Both the position numbers and the translations under genes were made by a program. This document shows positions 1 through 10,389 of a stretch of 64,000 bases of DNA, piece by piece (the first letter of the stretch is position 1; every line of letters begins with the position of its first letter). This DNA comes from Aphrocallistes beatrix. Taxonomy: Eukaryota > Porifera > Hexactinellida > Sceptrulophora > Aphrocallistidae. The notes under the pieces are model-generated. The model had not been told where the DNA came from, did no database searches, and worked only from the letters and a program-made list of their open reading frames with translations. The DNA is taken from the NCBI GenBank assembly GCA_963281255.1, contig OY725494.1:4415934-4479933 (forward strand). The letters are read 5' to 3'.

Positions 1-621
1 GTAACAAGCTAGATAAATCAGTCGGCTATTGAGGTAGAAACTGGTTAATCAATTAGAATTAATCCCTTTTCTACCTTAACCTTGCTTGTTCAAATTCCTT
101 TGTGAATTTATGTAGTCATAATCTCTTGGAATATACGTACATCTGTGATGGTAGAAATATCTTAACATCCTTGTAGTAATGGATACTCTATCATACCTAC
201 TCATTATTGTAAAGGTTTGTATGGTACGAATGTGATATTTTTCAAGTCTATATCAGTTTAAATATTTGACTGTGTACATTTGACTTTGACTAGAACTATT
301 ATCACTAAATTATTTATAGACAAGAGTGATTAACAAACCTGATTTAACGCATATGAAATCTTAATTTCATCAATTCTACTTTACTATGAGTAGTATTTCG
401 TGAAATATTTGAACAACACAGGATATGACAAACAATGTTGAGAAATGCAAAGCTAGAACTTAAAATAGGTAAATACTATAAAGTTATCATAAAAAAATTC
501 TGATTATAAATACATAACCTTGGATTATATCTCTCAGGATTCTCTACACGATTTTTGAATGCGTTTCGGCAGTGAAGATCTTCTGACGGGATCTTACCCC
601 AGTGGGGTAAGTTGACAACTT
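1..621. other. AT-rich stretch without recognised genes
   Basis: I see no convincing coding sequence or RNA gene here. The only long open frame (476-802, minus) runs through the inverted-repeat element at 622-779 and looks accidental. Confidence 0.6.
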
Positions 622-779
622 CATGGCCGGCACCATGTTTTATCAACAGTGGGTGTCCTAAGAGAGATTTCCCTGAAAGTGGGTGTCCATTTATAGGGGG
701 ATATATATAGTATAATATGATAAAACAGGACGCAGTGGGTGTCTGGACACTCAGGACACCCCCGGTGGCGCCGGCCCTG
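622..779. mobile_element. 158-bp hAT-like MITE
   Basis: The two ends are imperfect inverted repeats: the left end begins CATGGCCGGCACCA and the right end, read inward on the other strand, begins CAGGGCCGGCGCCA. The pentamer AACTT sits directly outside both ends (617-621 and 780-784), which looks like a target duplication. Inside, the phrase GTGGGTGTC recurs several times. CAGGGCCGGCG-type ends are common among hAT elements, although an 8-bp duplication would be expected and only five bases match. There is no internal ORF, so it is non-autonomous. Confidence 0.6.
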
Positions 780-1565
780 AACTTATATTTTCTATATGCC
801 AAAATTCATCGAAGTTGTATCTACTTATAGAGAAAATGAAAAAATAGATTACATTTTTCACAAAAATCGTGCCTCAAATAGGAGGCCATGTGTCCAATTG
901 GACATCGACAAGATTATAGGGTTCGGTTATCCCCAAATATTTCCAATTAAACAGAAACACTGAATCGCACATGCATTTAAGCACAACAAGAAAATCCAAT
1001 TTATTTATTTTATAACTAATCAATCATTTAATTTTAGTCAAGTTTCTTTAGATTCGATTGAATTCATTGTCCAAAATCAATTTCTCAAAGGTATGTCCTG
1101 CTGGGATTCATTGTAAGCTCTTGCGTCTTTTTGAGTTGTTATTCATATTGTTTTCATTCGATCCATTTATTTACTCATTCTATGATACTTCGGTAAAGTG
1201 TCTTATATTGATATACATCACATGACTGTTTCGATTTACGGATATCTGAATTATCGCGTTTTTCTCTTGCAGTATCTTTGTCATTCTAATCTTATACTAT
1301 CACAATTATCTTTCCGGAAGGTTTATTCATATTTCTTTGAGTTTACGTAGTCCTTTTATTGTCATCTTGATTATAAACCTCTTCGAAATTCATTTCAATT
1401 TAAAGAACTTGTCTCTCGCATTATAATTATATTTTTGGTAGTGTAACGATGCATTTTTACGCCGCTCCAAGCCATTCATTGTCTCTAGATTTTACTTCGC
1501 ATTCTTTCGAAGATGTTTCATTTGTAATGCATGGTACCATATATGCTATGATATGTTTATAGTGT
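780..1565. other. intergenic AT-rich DNA
   Basis: Nothing recognisable was found: no exon with family resemblance, no tRNA-like boxes and no tandem repeat. Confidence 0.5.
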
Positions 1566-2063
1566 ACAATCGCGCTTCGCTTGCTTGCGTTGCGTGGCTG
1601 GCGGATACTTTGGGTCCGCCAGAGGCGTCCTACGGGCGCCTAGGCTCACAATGATAAAATATAAGGTAGACAACATCTCTAGCTACTTGTACGTCCGACT
1701 TACTGCTATAATCGATATCACTAGAATAATCACCAAAGTGGTCAAAATTTCTATAATAATGACTTCATAACAGAATGATGAGTCATCATTTTAAATGATA
1801 GTTGTGTTATATATGAAGGATATTAATATACACATTCTATTAAAATTTCAATCTTCTATCACTTAAAATGACTTGTATTATAGTCGAAAAACAGAAATTT
1901 CGAATTATAAAAAAAGGTGACAATGACGTCATAATTCCATGATGAGTCGACATTTTCATCTGAAGTCAGAACTTAGTGGAGCCATAGCCAAAAGACTCCC
2001 ACATGCCAAAAATCAGCTTTCTATGCCTGGCAGTTTCTTCAATCAGATAGATGCCTTACCACT
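1566..2063 (-). mobile_element. GC-ended non-autonomous element, subfamily 2, reverse orientation
   Basis: Read on the minus strand, this has the same layout as 28611-29041. The start contains GATTGAAGAAACTGCCAGGC, followed by TTTTTGGCATGTGGGAG. An AT-rich body follows, and then an abrupt GC-rich end with CGCAAGCAAGCGAAGCGCG. The GC-rich end is shared with the other family (6353-7235). No ORF of any size is present. A Helitron-like origin is possible (AT-rich start, hairpin-prone GC end), but I cannot show the diagnostic CTRR terminus. Confidence 0.65.
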
Positions 2064-2305
2064 TTTTTATAAACTGTATTAGTTCAATGGGAGATAAGGT
2101 GGATTAGCCTTGTCACTTTTGATTAACATAACGGAAATGGCCTTACCACTTTTTATGAGCTTACATTTATTATAAGCCACCCTTTCTTGGTTCCAAATAG
2201 TTTGAATGGACTCATATACACATATAATTATCATTTAAATGTAGTATAATCGAATGAATATGAAATTTCAGTACTAAAAGGAACTATTACTTCCAGCTTT
2301 ATAGA

Positions 2306-2466
2306 ACCAATACAATGGTTTCATTGCGGATCATCGATGGACTCCATATATGATGAAAATGATAACTGATGAAAGATCTTTGCACTTCTGAGCTGTTTAA
2401 ATCGTAGTCTATCATTTCAGTTTTTGTTTTATCGCTCATTGTATGCGCTTTTTTATTGTCGTTCTT
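2306..2466 (-). pseudogene. untranslated C-terminal remnant of the IDFAK gene upstream
   Basis: Directly after the TAG that ends the 2467-3156 gene, the same reading frame continues with residues that match the C-terminus of the paralogue at 4487-5089. TEMIDYDLNSSEVQRSFISY here corresponds to TEMIYNDLNSSEIQRSFISY there. The segment looks like former coding sequence now behind a stop codon. Either a nonsense mutation shortened the upstream protein, or the stop is read through. Confidence 0.6.
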
Positions 2467-3156
2467 CTACTTTTTGCATTTTCTTTCGTTGAATCGATCA
2501 ATTTCTACCTGAATACGATCACAATCTTCTTTTTTAAAAATTTCTCCACACAATCTTTTGAAATTCTTTCTATCATTCACTGTAAGATTACCAACTTTAG
2601 CAAAGTCTATTTCGAGTTCAAAGCTTGTGCGACCTACCGCTCTATATCCGAACAATGCATGATACGAATTGTTTAATTCATTCCATTTATTTTGGATTTC
2701 AAATGTTCCTACTCGAACATCATCAGTACTAAGATTTCCTTTGTAACCCTGAGGTGGAATATTCCGTGGTTTTAATCCATCTCTTGGAAATATATTTATT
2801 TTCCCCTTTGTTATCTTGTGTTTTAGGTGACTATTCAGTTTTTTCAAACGCTTCGAATTTCTCTTTGAATACCTTAGTCGTTCTATTTGTAGAGTATCAG
2901 GAGGATACAGGTGGAAAGCATCTCTGCACAGATCATCAAACTCTCGTTTCACTCCTCCTCGTACAATGTTATACTTCGCAAAGTCAATTTTCAATTTTCC
3001 ATCTTCATACCTTGCGAATTCAATGTCTTTGTTGTCGAAGTTAGACAATGCTTCTATGCTCCTGATTCCAGCTTCTACGTATCGGACATCTCGTTCTGAT
3101 TCATTTGGATAATATTGTTGATTCTGTATTTGGTAATTATAAATTTGATCCGGCAT
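2467..3156 (-). CDS. IDFAK-family protein, two-domain, 229 aa, function unknown
   Basis: I do not recognise this family. The protein is intronless, starts at the first ATG after a TATA-like box, and is rich in lysine, arginine and asparagine. There is no signal peptide or membrane segment. It holds two copies of one motif: residues 45-105 (core LKIDFAKY) and 168-229 (core ELEIDFAKV, then F-K-x-x-C-x-x-x-F, E-D-C-x-R-I-Q-V-E-I and a basic tail). Before the second copy comes a conserved D-x-R-V-G-T-F-E-I...W stretch. Homologous proteins occur at 4487, 7494, 20945, 26538 and in the N-terminus of the giant repeat gene at 33270. The basic character suggests nucleic-acid binding, which is inference only. 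The N-terminus holds QIQNQQYYPNE, similar to one unit of the giant protein's repeat. The stop at 2467 appears to cut off a formerly longer C-terminus. Confidence 0.7.
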   Translation of the reverse strand: MPDQIYNYQIQNQQYYPNESERDVRYVEAGIRSIEALSNFDNKDIEFARYEDGKLKIDFAKYNIVRGGVKREFDDLCRDAFHLYPPDTLQIERLRYSKRNSKRLKKLNSHLKHKITKGKINIFPRDGLKPRNIPPQGYKGNLSTDDVRVGTFEIQNKWNELNNSYHALFGYRAVGRTSFELEIDFAKVGNLTVNDRKNFKRLCGEIFKKEDCDRIQVEIDRFNERKCKK

Positions 3157-3192
3157 TTTTAGTTTTATTATATTTGTAATTTCTCTTTTTGC

Positions 3193-3200
3193 TTATATAG
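3193..3200 (-). promoter_or_regulatory. TATA box of the 2467-3156 gene
   Basis: CTATATAA on the minus strand lies about 37-44 bases before the ATG. Similar boxes precede three other IDFAK genes at comparable distances. Confidence 0.5.
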
Positions 3201-3267
3201 CAATTTTATAGTTATCCTAGTATATCAGGTAACATATTGCATAGAAATGGAGTTGAGGTAGACAATG

Positions 3268-3352
3268 TACTTACTCCTGATTCATAGGATAATCATGTTG
3301 ATTGTGTATTTGGCAATTATAACGAAAAGACAGTAGAGAGATTTGATCAAGC
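3268..3352 (-). pseudogene. fragment of an IDFAK-family N-terminus
   Basis: The minus strand encodes a short piece resembling the first 25 residues of the 7494-7930 gene (M-x-D-Q-I-S start, later a Q-I-H-N-Q-x-x-Y-P motif), followed by a stop. It looks like debris from a further family copy immediately upstream of the 2467-3156 gene. Confidence 0.5.
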
Positions 3353-3999
3353 ATATTTAGTTCAAGTTTTATTATTATATGATTATTCTTTTTAATGAGA
3401 AAGCATTTATTATAGTTATCTGAACAAGATTAATGCTTTTATAGTTTATCCTAGCTTGCTAGTAGAACATACATTGTATTATATTATATACGTTGTACGT
3501 AAATTCTTATGTAATGAACTTTGTGATGACACTCCCTGGTCAGCTATATTAATCTATGTTTTCTCTCATTTCAATTAGACCTATCTGAATGATCGGATAA
3601 AGGATCGTTTGCAGTTTTTAAAATCCGAATTGCATGAATACGCTAAATTTAGTCTGATATAAAATATTTTATTTTCTACTGAAGTATCCAATTAGATTAT
3701 TGAAAGTAATTTGATTAACAAATCACGGTAGAAGAAGGTTTGCTAAACAAATGTTCTCTGCACTTGCCAATACACGTATTTCAATGAACAAATCCTAGCT
3801 TGCTAGTAGAACATATCTTATATTCGTATGTGAACTATTTTATGTAATGAAACTTGTGACACTGTAACTCTGGGTATAATCTATCATTTCAAATAGACAA
3901 AATTATTTGAATGCTCTGGGATTATTTTGTATACTATCACTGAATCGATTCACTGCAACGATGATGAGTCTGCGATTAAATTCGAATGTGTAGATTTTC

Positions 4000-4325
4000 A
4001 AAACTTTATATACCTACATATTTTAACACCTTTTGACGAATTTTTAAAAAGATATGTTAGAGACAAGGTTCCAACGGTTGAGGAGGGGGTTTTAAGAGTG
4101 TAGATTCCGAATTACATATTCGGAAACAAGTGTGGTCAACATTTTATTTCCTTTTGTTTACAATACTCTATATGTACATAAATTAGACAAATTTCGAAAT
4201 GAATTAGTGAGAATAATCAATATTAGGCACCCGTAAGGGGCATCTGAATTATCTGATACCCCCAGGCTCCCATCAGGCTACTTGGCAGACGCAAAGTATT
4301 CGCTAGCCGCGCGAAACACGCTTGT
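4000..4325 (+). mobile_element. right end of a GC-ended element, subfamily 1
   Basis: One copy of the 140-bp internal repeat (recognised by GGTTCCAACGGTTGAGG and a following GTTTACAATA) leads into the GC-rich terminal segment ending CACGCTTGT. The left end is missing. It lies just downstream of the IDFAK gene at 4487-5089. A 70-codon open frame running through it is not considered coding. Confidence 0.6.
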
Positions 4326-4486
4326 ATTTATTATAACCCACCCTTTCTTGGTTGCAAATGGTTTGAGTGGATTCATGACAGCAGATAAATAACATTTGAA
4401 TGTAGTACGTATAGGAGAATGAATATAAAATTTCAGTACTAAATAGAAACTATTATACATTGTAGAACCAACACAAATGTTCGGTT

Positions 4487-5089
4487 TCATTGCAGATCAT
4501 CGATGGACTCCATATATGATGGATAATGATAACTGATGAAAGATCTTTGTATTTCTGAGCTGTTTAAATCGTTGTATATCATTTCAGTTTGGGTTTTAGC
4601 GAATTCTCTACACTCATTACTTGCGTAGTATTTTTGTAGCAAATATATATCTTGATTACATTTTGAAAAGTGCTTCACTTTATTTTTATTGTTGTTGTTC
4701 TTTTTGTTATGTTTTCTTTTGTTGAACCGGTTTATTTCAACTTGAATGCGGTCACAATCTTCTCTTCTGAAAGTCTCTCGACAAATCTTTTTGAAGTTAA
4801 TTCTTTCATTAGCTTTAAGATCGTCAACTTTAGCGAAGTCTATTTCGAGTTCATAGCTTGTGGAATCTAACTCTCTATATCCGAACAATTCATGGTACAA
4901 ACTGTTTAATTTATCCCACTTGTGTTGAGTTTTTAATTCAAATGTCCCTACTCGAGTGTGATCAGTACTTATATTTTGTTTGTAATTCCCAGGTGGAATA
5001 TTCCGTCGAATTAATCCCTCTTTTTTAGTTCTACTTTTCTTTGTACAATTTCCAAATCTATTTAAGTTTTCTTCAGTTTTAGGTGTCAT
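4487..5089 (-). CDS. IDFAK-family protein, single domain, 200 aa, function unknown
   Basis: This is an unrecognised intronless gene. Residues 45-128 hold the family domain: T-R-V-G-T-F-E-L, a W at 58, LFGYREL, then core ELEIDFAKV (80-88), F-K-K-I-C (99-103), E-D-C-D-R-I-Q-V-E-I (110-119) and N-K-R-K-H-N-K-K. A run of asparagine and lysine (129-138) separates it from a C-terminal segment (residues 140-200) ending in E-S-I-D-D-L-Q. Unlike the 229-aa gene, it lacks the first domain copy. Its duplicate at 20945-21523 is frameshifted, so this is the intact member of the pair. I see no clear TATA box. The charge suggests a nuclear or nucleic-acid-bound protein, which is inference. Confidence 0.65.
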   Translation of the reverse strand: MTPKTEENLNRFGNCTKKSRTKKEGLIRRNIPPGNYKQNISTDHTRVGTFELKTQHKWDKLNSLYHELFGYRELDSTSYELEIDFAKVDDLKANERINFKKICRETFRREDCDRIQVEINRFNKRKHNKKNNNNKNKVKHFSKCNQDIYLLQKYYASNECREFAKTQTEMIYNDLNSSEIQRSFISYHYPSYMESIDDLQ

Positions 5090-6352
5090 TTGGATTGAAA
5101 TTTAATGAAAAGTTTACTGCAGTGAACGAAATATTTTTTTAAAAATAGCGATGAAATAATAGTGCTTAATTCTAGCTTGATTTTGGCCCAAAAATTATTT
5201 TAAATAGTCAAGCGATTAGCCATGTGATCACAGTGAAGATCTGGTAATAAGATATTTAAGGAGAAGCACATAATTAGAGGTAGAAATATATTTTCACTAT
5301 TACCCACTACTAATAATTTCTCTACACCCCCTACCTAAAGCCTTGTTAATATTTATTAATTGCTATTGAATTACATTTTTATCCTATTTATAGCTATACG
5401 ACTCATTTTTGAAAATATAACATAGTACATATATTATATTATTACGCGAGTAACCATTAACGGTGTAATTATAACATTATCTAGTAGAAACAGTCATGAA
5501 TACTACAGTGTACTTGTAAATTCAGTTAGAAGATTCACTACAAAAACAACAAGCTGCAAATTATTGAATTAACAAGAAGAGTGGGATCCATATCATTTGT
5601 AAAATTTTGGTCCAAGAATTTATTTATAGTTGTAGCAGATGTTATTTGTTAAGTGTGAATTGATGGAGGTAGAAAAACACCTAATTGTATCAAGGTTAGA
5701 ATCTATTGTGCAATTAATCTCTATCCCAATCCATTTAGACGATGATTTGATTGGACTCAATAATCTTAGAATATTAAAAGAGGTGATCATTAAAAATAGA
5801 TAAGCACCGACACGTTCACTTCTAGTGGAAACAAAGTTGCCCATAGACTACCCTACTGAAGTATTTACATTCATTAGTCATATACGTATATATATACGTG
5901 TATTGAAATAATTTCAATCTGACTTAGTTACATGATCGTAGTCATATTATTTTACAATGGTAGAAATTATGGTTAATTTGATGGTATCATTACTCTCCGA
6001 CAAGCAACAAAAAAAAATAATTGATTAGAAACTGAAACTTTTTAATTATCCGAAAAAACTTCAGTCAAGTAATGATATAGTATTTGTTGCAGGATTTCAT
6101 TTACAAATAAAATATGTGTGTATCATGATGTTTTTATTAAAACTCCCATTGCTGTCTTTAAAAAGCAATAATTTATACTTTGACGCAAATATTTGCCTTA
6201 GGCATATGAAAATCTCCCTTCCTAACAGTATTGATTTCTTTAAATAAATAGTTGTTTACATTTTCGCTGATTTTCAAAAAATTTGCTGAAAAAGTTTCTA
6301 ATCATTTACAATATTTATTGCACTCTTCAATTAACCAATTTATCTTATGCAG
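5090..6352. other. intergenic part of the duplicated block
   Basis: This is AT-rich DNA shared with 21524-22350, except for about 430 bases at 5180-5610 that the other copy lacks. TTTTGGCCCAA and TTTTGGTCCAA mark the two edges of the extra stretch. It contains a recurrent module (GGTAGAAATTATGGTT at about 5960) and a recurrent short hairpin at 6148-6169. A 74-codon frame at 5620-5844 survives in both copies, but the diverged relative near 18.1 kb does not keep it open. Confidence 0.5.
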
Positions 6353-7235
6353 TATATTAAAACGCTAGGATTTTTTGGTGTGTTTGTCCGAATTGATTGA
6401 AGAATTGGAAAGTCGTAGAGATATGAAAATTGGCATGAAGGTGTCAAATGATATTACTACGATTAAGTTCTAAGATATAAGCGAAATTTTCGCACCTCTA
6501 CAAAAGAAATTGAATACAAATTTTCACACCTTTTCTATTCAATATCTATGACTACACTATCACAGTAGAAATCATTGTACGACACTACAATAGATTGTCA
6601 TTGTTATTAATACTTCAAAGCCACAACTTATGTTTGATATCTTTAATGTATCATAGTGTAGTATAGCAATAAAAAATATTATGTGCGTATTTTCACACCA
6701 TTTGACGAATTTTGAAAAATATGCTAGAGACTAGCTTCCAACGGGTGACATGGGGTTTTCAGGGATGTAGATTTCGAATATCATATTTTCGAGTAAATAT
6801 GATTATTAATTTGTTTACTTTTGTTTGCAATAGATACATAAAGTAAACAAATTACAAAAATAGGCTAGAGACCAGCTTCCAACTGTTGACATGGGGTTTT
6901 TAATGGTGTAGATTTCGAATATTATATTTTTAGTTCAATATGATAAATTATTTGTACTTTTGTTTACATTAGATACATAAAGTAAACAAATTACAAAAAT
7001 AGGCTAGAGGCTGGCTTCCAACGGTTGACATGGGGTTTTCAGGGGTGCAGATTTAGAATATTATATTTTTAGTTCCATATGAGAAATTATTTGTTAACTT
7101 TTGTTTACGATATTTATATAAAATAAAACAAAATCCCAAAATAGGTTAGATTAAGTAACTCCAGACGCCCGCAGGGCGACTCTACGGATGCACAGTGTCT
7201 GCAAGCCGCGGCGCAAGCAAACGAAGCGCGCTTGT
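6353..7235 (+). mobile_element. GC-ended non-autonomous element, subfamily 1, three internal repeats
   Basis: It starts TATATTAAAACGCTAGG, then GAATTGATTGAAGAATTGG, and ends in a GC-rich hairpin-prone segment finishing AAGCGCGCTTGT. The body holds three tandem units of 140 bp, marked by GCTAGAG at 6723, 6863 and 7003. Copies with two units (22351-23093) and one unit (32556-33039) are present. Variable internal tandem repeats together with an AT-rich start and a GC-rich end are typical of Helitron-related non-autonomous elements, but I could not verify the ends. No ORF. Confidence 0.7.
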
Positions 7236-7493
7236 ATTCTACTAAGTTTGATTTTTTAGCAAACTTCTACAATGATAACAATTCATTTTAAAATCTAAAA
7301 CAAAAATACTGCATTATATAACAAACAATATTGATTAAATATTATTTTAATACAACAAAAGCAACAACACAATACTACTCACTCTTGGCAGTTTAATTAA
7401 GTAGAAAGCCTATAGATATTTATACTTATTGAATGGGGTTCTTATCTAGGAATTGTCACACAATATCTCTCGAATTTAAGTCTGAATTCTATT

Positions 7494-7930
7494 TTATTTG
7501 GAGACTTTTACAGATCCTTTCAAGATTTCGGGACCCTTGGACAATTTTCTCTTGACGGTCTTGTTTTTTGGGTGACTGTTCAGTTTTTCCATAAATGTTT
7601 TCAAACGCTTCGAATTTCTCTTTGAATACCTTAGCCGTTCTATTTGAGAGCATCAGAAGGATACAGGTGAAAAGCATCTCTGCACAGATCATCAAATTCT
7701 AGTTTCACTCCTCCTCGTACATTGTTATACTTCGCAAAGTCAATTTTCAATTTTCCATCTTCATACCTTGCAAATTCTATATCTTTGTTGTCGAAATAAG
7801 ACAATGCTTCTATGCTCCTGATTCCAGCTTCTACGTATCGGACATCTCGTTCTGATTCATTTGGATAATATTGTTGATTCTGTATTTGGTCATTAGGATT
7901 AAGAAACACCTGAGAGATTTGATCTGACAT
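7494..7930 (-). pseudogene. IDFAK-family gene broken by a one-base deletion
   Basis: The first 95 codons are close to residues 1-89 of the 229-aa gene, including LKIDFAKY and the QIQNQQYYPNE motif. Near 7645 one base is missing compared with 2889-2893 (TTTGAGAG for TTTGTAGAG), which creates an early stop. In the shifted frame, the homologous sequence continues (IERLRYSKRNSKRLK and more) to a stop at 7494-7496. The second domain copy is absent. As read, only a 96-residue protein would be made. Confidence 0.65.
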
Positions 7931-7983
7931 TTTTAATTATTCTTAAGGAGTAATTATTATATTTATCTGTACACAGGGTGCGC

Positions 7984-7990
7984 TTTTATA
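7984..7990 (-). promoter_or_regulatory. TATA box of the 7494-7930 gene
   Basis: TATAAAA on the minus strand lies about 54 bases before the ATG at 7928-7930. This is the same arrangement as at the other IDFAK genes. Confidence 0.5.
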
Positions 7991-8350
7991 TATTTTGATA
8001 TACTGTTACTTACCATCTTTTTATTAAAGTATATACAATAAGCTAAAAACAAGGTACATTATACGAACATTAGGACATCCTAGTATTATGATGAAATTTC
8101 TCTCGAGTTTAAAAATAGAATTTGAAGCATGGCTCAATGCTAGCTACGCTCCTTTGCATGTAATTGAGGCGTTATGGTTTTGAAAGTTTATCGATAGCGT
8201 TTGTGTATCCCATCAGGAGATCCAGAAGGGGGCTACGACTACACGCGGGGAAGAAACCCCACTAGGTCTAGTCTGCAGACAGCTCTAGCTGAGCTGGAGG
8301 ATGCAGAGCACGCCTTTGTGTTCTCTTCCGGTATGGCGGCCTGTTCCATA

Positions 8351-8558
8351 CATGGGTTTATCTAGGATTTCCTAGTCCGATACTTTTTTGAAGGTGATAA
8401 AAGTTACATGGCACCCAAACAGGGGTTTATCTTGTAATTACAGGGGTGATGTCAACCCAGCACCAAAATCGAATCACACTGCAGGCACCTTGGCTCCTCG
8501 GAGGATATCAGACCGACACCTATAAGTGCCGGCCGAGCACCTAAATAAACCCCTGGTA
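8351..8558. mobile_element. 208-bp insertion in CTH exon 2, TSD CCATA
   Basis: Compared with the intact exon, 208 bases are inserted between two copies of CCATA (8346-8350 and 8559-8563). The ends are weak inverted repeats built on GGGTTTAT (left CATGGGTTTATC; right, read inward, TACCAGGGGTTTATTT). No ORF. It is a short non-autonomous element of unknown class. Confidence 0.75.
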
Positions 8559-8806
8559 CCATAGCGACACAAGCAATACTGAAGAGTGGAGACAGGATCC
8601 TAGCCATCAACGACTTGTATGGGGGAACCAATGAGAAACTGCCTGATGTGCTACTACGTATATACTTAGTATGCTATTGGCTCGTACTTAATAATAGCCA
8701 CTACTTTATGACTTCTCATAACTTCTTTCGTTACTAAAATGTACTATACGTGTCTGCAAACAAGAGTGGACACAGATATAACGATGTTTCATGGAAAACA
8801 AAGTTA

Positions 8807-9022
8807 ACAAGCGCGCTTCGCTTGCTTGCGCTGCGCGGCTGGTGGACCACAAAGTGTCCGCCGGAGGCGCCCTATGGGCGCCTGGGGTAACATTGATTAA
8901 TCATAAGGGATATAACATCTCTAAATACGTGTGTCCTACTGTTATAATCGATATCGCACGAAAAGCAGTTTCTTCAATCAATTCGTTACATACACATATA
9001 TATATATATATATATATATAGA
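8807..9022 (-). mobile_element. deleted GC-ended element, subfamily 2, reverse, in CTH-A intron 2
   Basis: The GC-rich end (GCGCGCTTCGCTTGCTTGCG) is followed by a shortened body, then by GCAGTTTCTTCAATCAATTC (the reverse complement of the subfamily start) and a TA run. Introns 2 of copies C and D lack it. Confidence 0.6.
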
Positions 9023-9356
9023 TTAATCGAGTTTTAATAGTAAGGATTATATATGTTTCCTAAGTTTGATTAAATTGTGAATGTAGGAAATATGTGTTTG
9101 ATTGTAGTACATAGTTTCAATATTTCACTGGATTTCTAGGTATTTCAGTCGAGTTATCAACACTTTCAACATAAAGGTGAATTTCGTAGATGCCACAGGT
9201 CTTGAAAAGGTCAAAACTGGTTAGTTAAGTTTATCACTATCATTCAAACACCTCATCATTTGTTTATATTATTCACATTATCACTCAGCTCTAACCCCGG
9301 AAACCACTCTCGTCTGGCTAGAGAGTCCAACCAATCCTACCCTGACACTAGTCGAC

Positions 9357-9514
9357 CAAGCAGTCCGACCTGTTGAAGTCACCCCAGCCCAAACCATTAC
9401 TGAAACTGGCTTTTGAGTCCTATATATTCGAAATGCTTCAGGAGGTAAAACTTGTTTGCTCGTAGCTAAATCCATTATAATATATTTTCTAACTAATTTA
9501 CCTATCATATCCAT
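9357..9514 (-). pseudogene. mariner/Tc1 transposase fragment
   Basis: The minus strand encodes about 52 residues, including KPVSVMVWAGVTSTGRTA. This is the stretch of mariner-family transposases just before the second catalytic aspartate. Both sides are cut: the catalytic DDE core and the inverted repeats are missing. The fragment abuts the truncated CTH-A exon 4 and presumably marks the break that removed the rest of that exon. Confidence 0.7.
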
Positions 9515-10389
9515 TCACTATCTGTAAAATATAACAATTCACAGTTCTTTATTAAAGATTATTTATTTCAGCTGCGCAGTATTAGAATTTATGAAGTACC
9601 CGAATATTATCAGTATTCGTATTCGGTTAGAGTACCAAATATTATCAGTATTCGTATTCGGTTCAGGAACTATTCATGAATACTGATATTCGGTTCAATC
9701 GGTTTCAACCTTGGTTTATATACATATTTTCACACCTTTTGAAAAATATTTCTTTATGATTTAAAAGCGAGTTCACAACTGCTAATCTAGGGTATTTTAA
9801 TATGTGAAATCCGATTTTCACACTTGGAATGCCCTAAAATGAGTATTTTCCGATGTATTCCGATATTCATATTTTAAGTTTCTTCAAGTCACTTCCAAAA
9901 GCTGCATTATCGGTCTGTCGGCCGATATTTTTTTTATTTTTCATACCTAGATCCTTACGTACGAGCAACCTCATTGATTCCCTGTTTGTTCTCTTTCACG
10001 AGTCATCTTTCGGATACTCCTGGCAGGACTTCTCCTTTTTGTCTGTTTCACATTTCTGGTTTTCGAAATTATCCTGACAGACCTTGGCCGACCAGGCCGA
10101 GGCCTGTCAGTAATAAAACGAGATTAAGTTCGGTACACAAACATTTTATTCGTATTTAGTGATTTAGCATTTTTAACTTTGCTGATTCCAGCTATGTTCA
10201 CAACCTCCGATCGTCTTGACTCCATTTTCAAAGTGTGCAAAATATAATTCGAAAGTTAGAATATAATTGTAAGTCGTGGAAGTATCTTCTCAGTCAATAC
10301 TGCTACTATTCGAAGATAAATCGAAAAACAAGGTCGAGTATAAATACAATAACAGTATTTATTTGTCACCCTGTACATATCAAGTCAAA
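9515..10389. other. transposon debris and a GC hairpin
   Basis: 9590-9710 contains repeated phrases of the type TATTCGGTT with ATTATCAGTATTCG, as seen in low-complexity ends of hAT-like elements. 10074-10110 is an inverted repeat (CTGACAG...CTGTCAG, with CCTTGGCC and GGCCGAGG inside). No gene was recognised. The open frames at 9853-10159 cross these repeats. Confidence 0.45.

Larger units (their letters stand above)
3590..7346. repeat. segmental duplication, copy 1 (partner at 19750-23206)
   Basis: Nearly the whole block reappears in the same orientation at 19750-23206 with few substitutions. It contains an IDFAK gene, a transposon end (4000-4325) and a full GC-ended element (6353-7235). Differences: this copy lacks the 286-bp MITE found at 19825-20110, it has about 430 extra bases around 5180-5610, and it carries one more 140-bp internal repeat in the element at 6353. 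Confidence 0.85.
8217..9356 (+). pseudogene. cystathionine gamma-lyase copy A, exons 2-4 only
   Basis: Exon 2 (8217-8634) is split by a 208-bp insertion at 8351-8558, and its GT donor is lost (AATGAGAAACT where the intact gene has AATAGGTAACT). Exon 3 (9140-9219) is complete with AG and GT borders. Exon 4 (9289-9356) stops after 68 of 297 bases and runs into a mariner fragment. Exon 1 is not directly upstream, where an IDFAK pseudogene lies instead. The encoded pieces (YDYTRGRNPTRSSLQTAL, SSGMAACS, LTPETTLVWLESPTNPTL) match the intact copy at 44595-49534. This copy cannot make an enzyme. Confidence 0.9.

Noticed and set aside
4278..4490. 70-codon minus-strand ORF conserved in the duplicate at 20736-20948
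   Set aside because: It runs from gene 3' flank into a transposon end. Conservation reflects the recent duplication.
5620..5844. 74-codon minus-strand ORF kept in the duplicate at 21633-21857
   Set aside because: The older relative near 18.0-18.2 kb does not preserve the frame, so the openness is not constrained.
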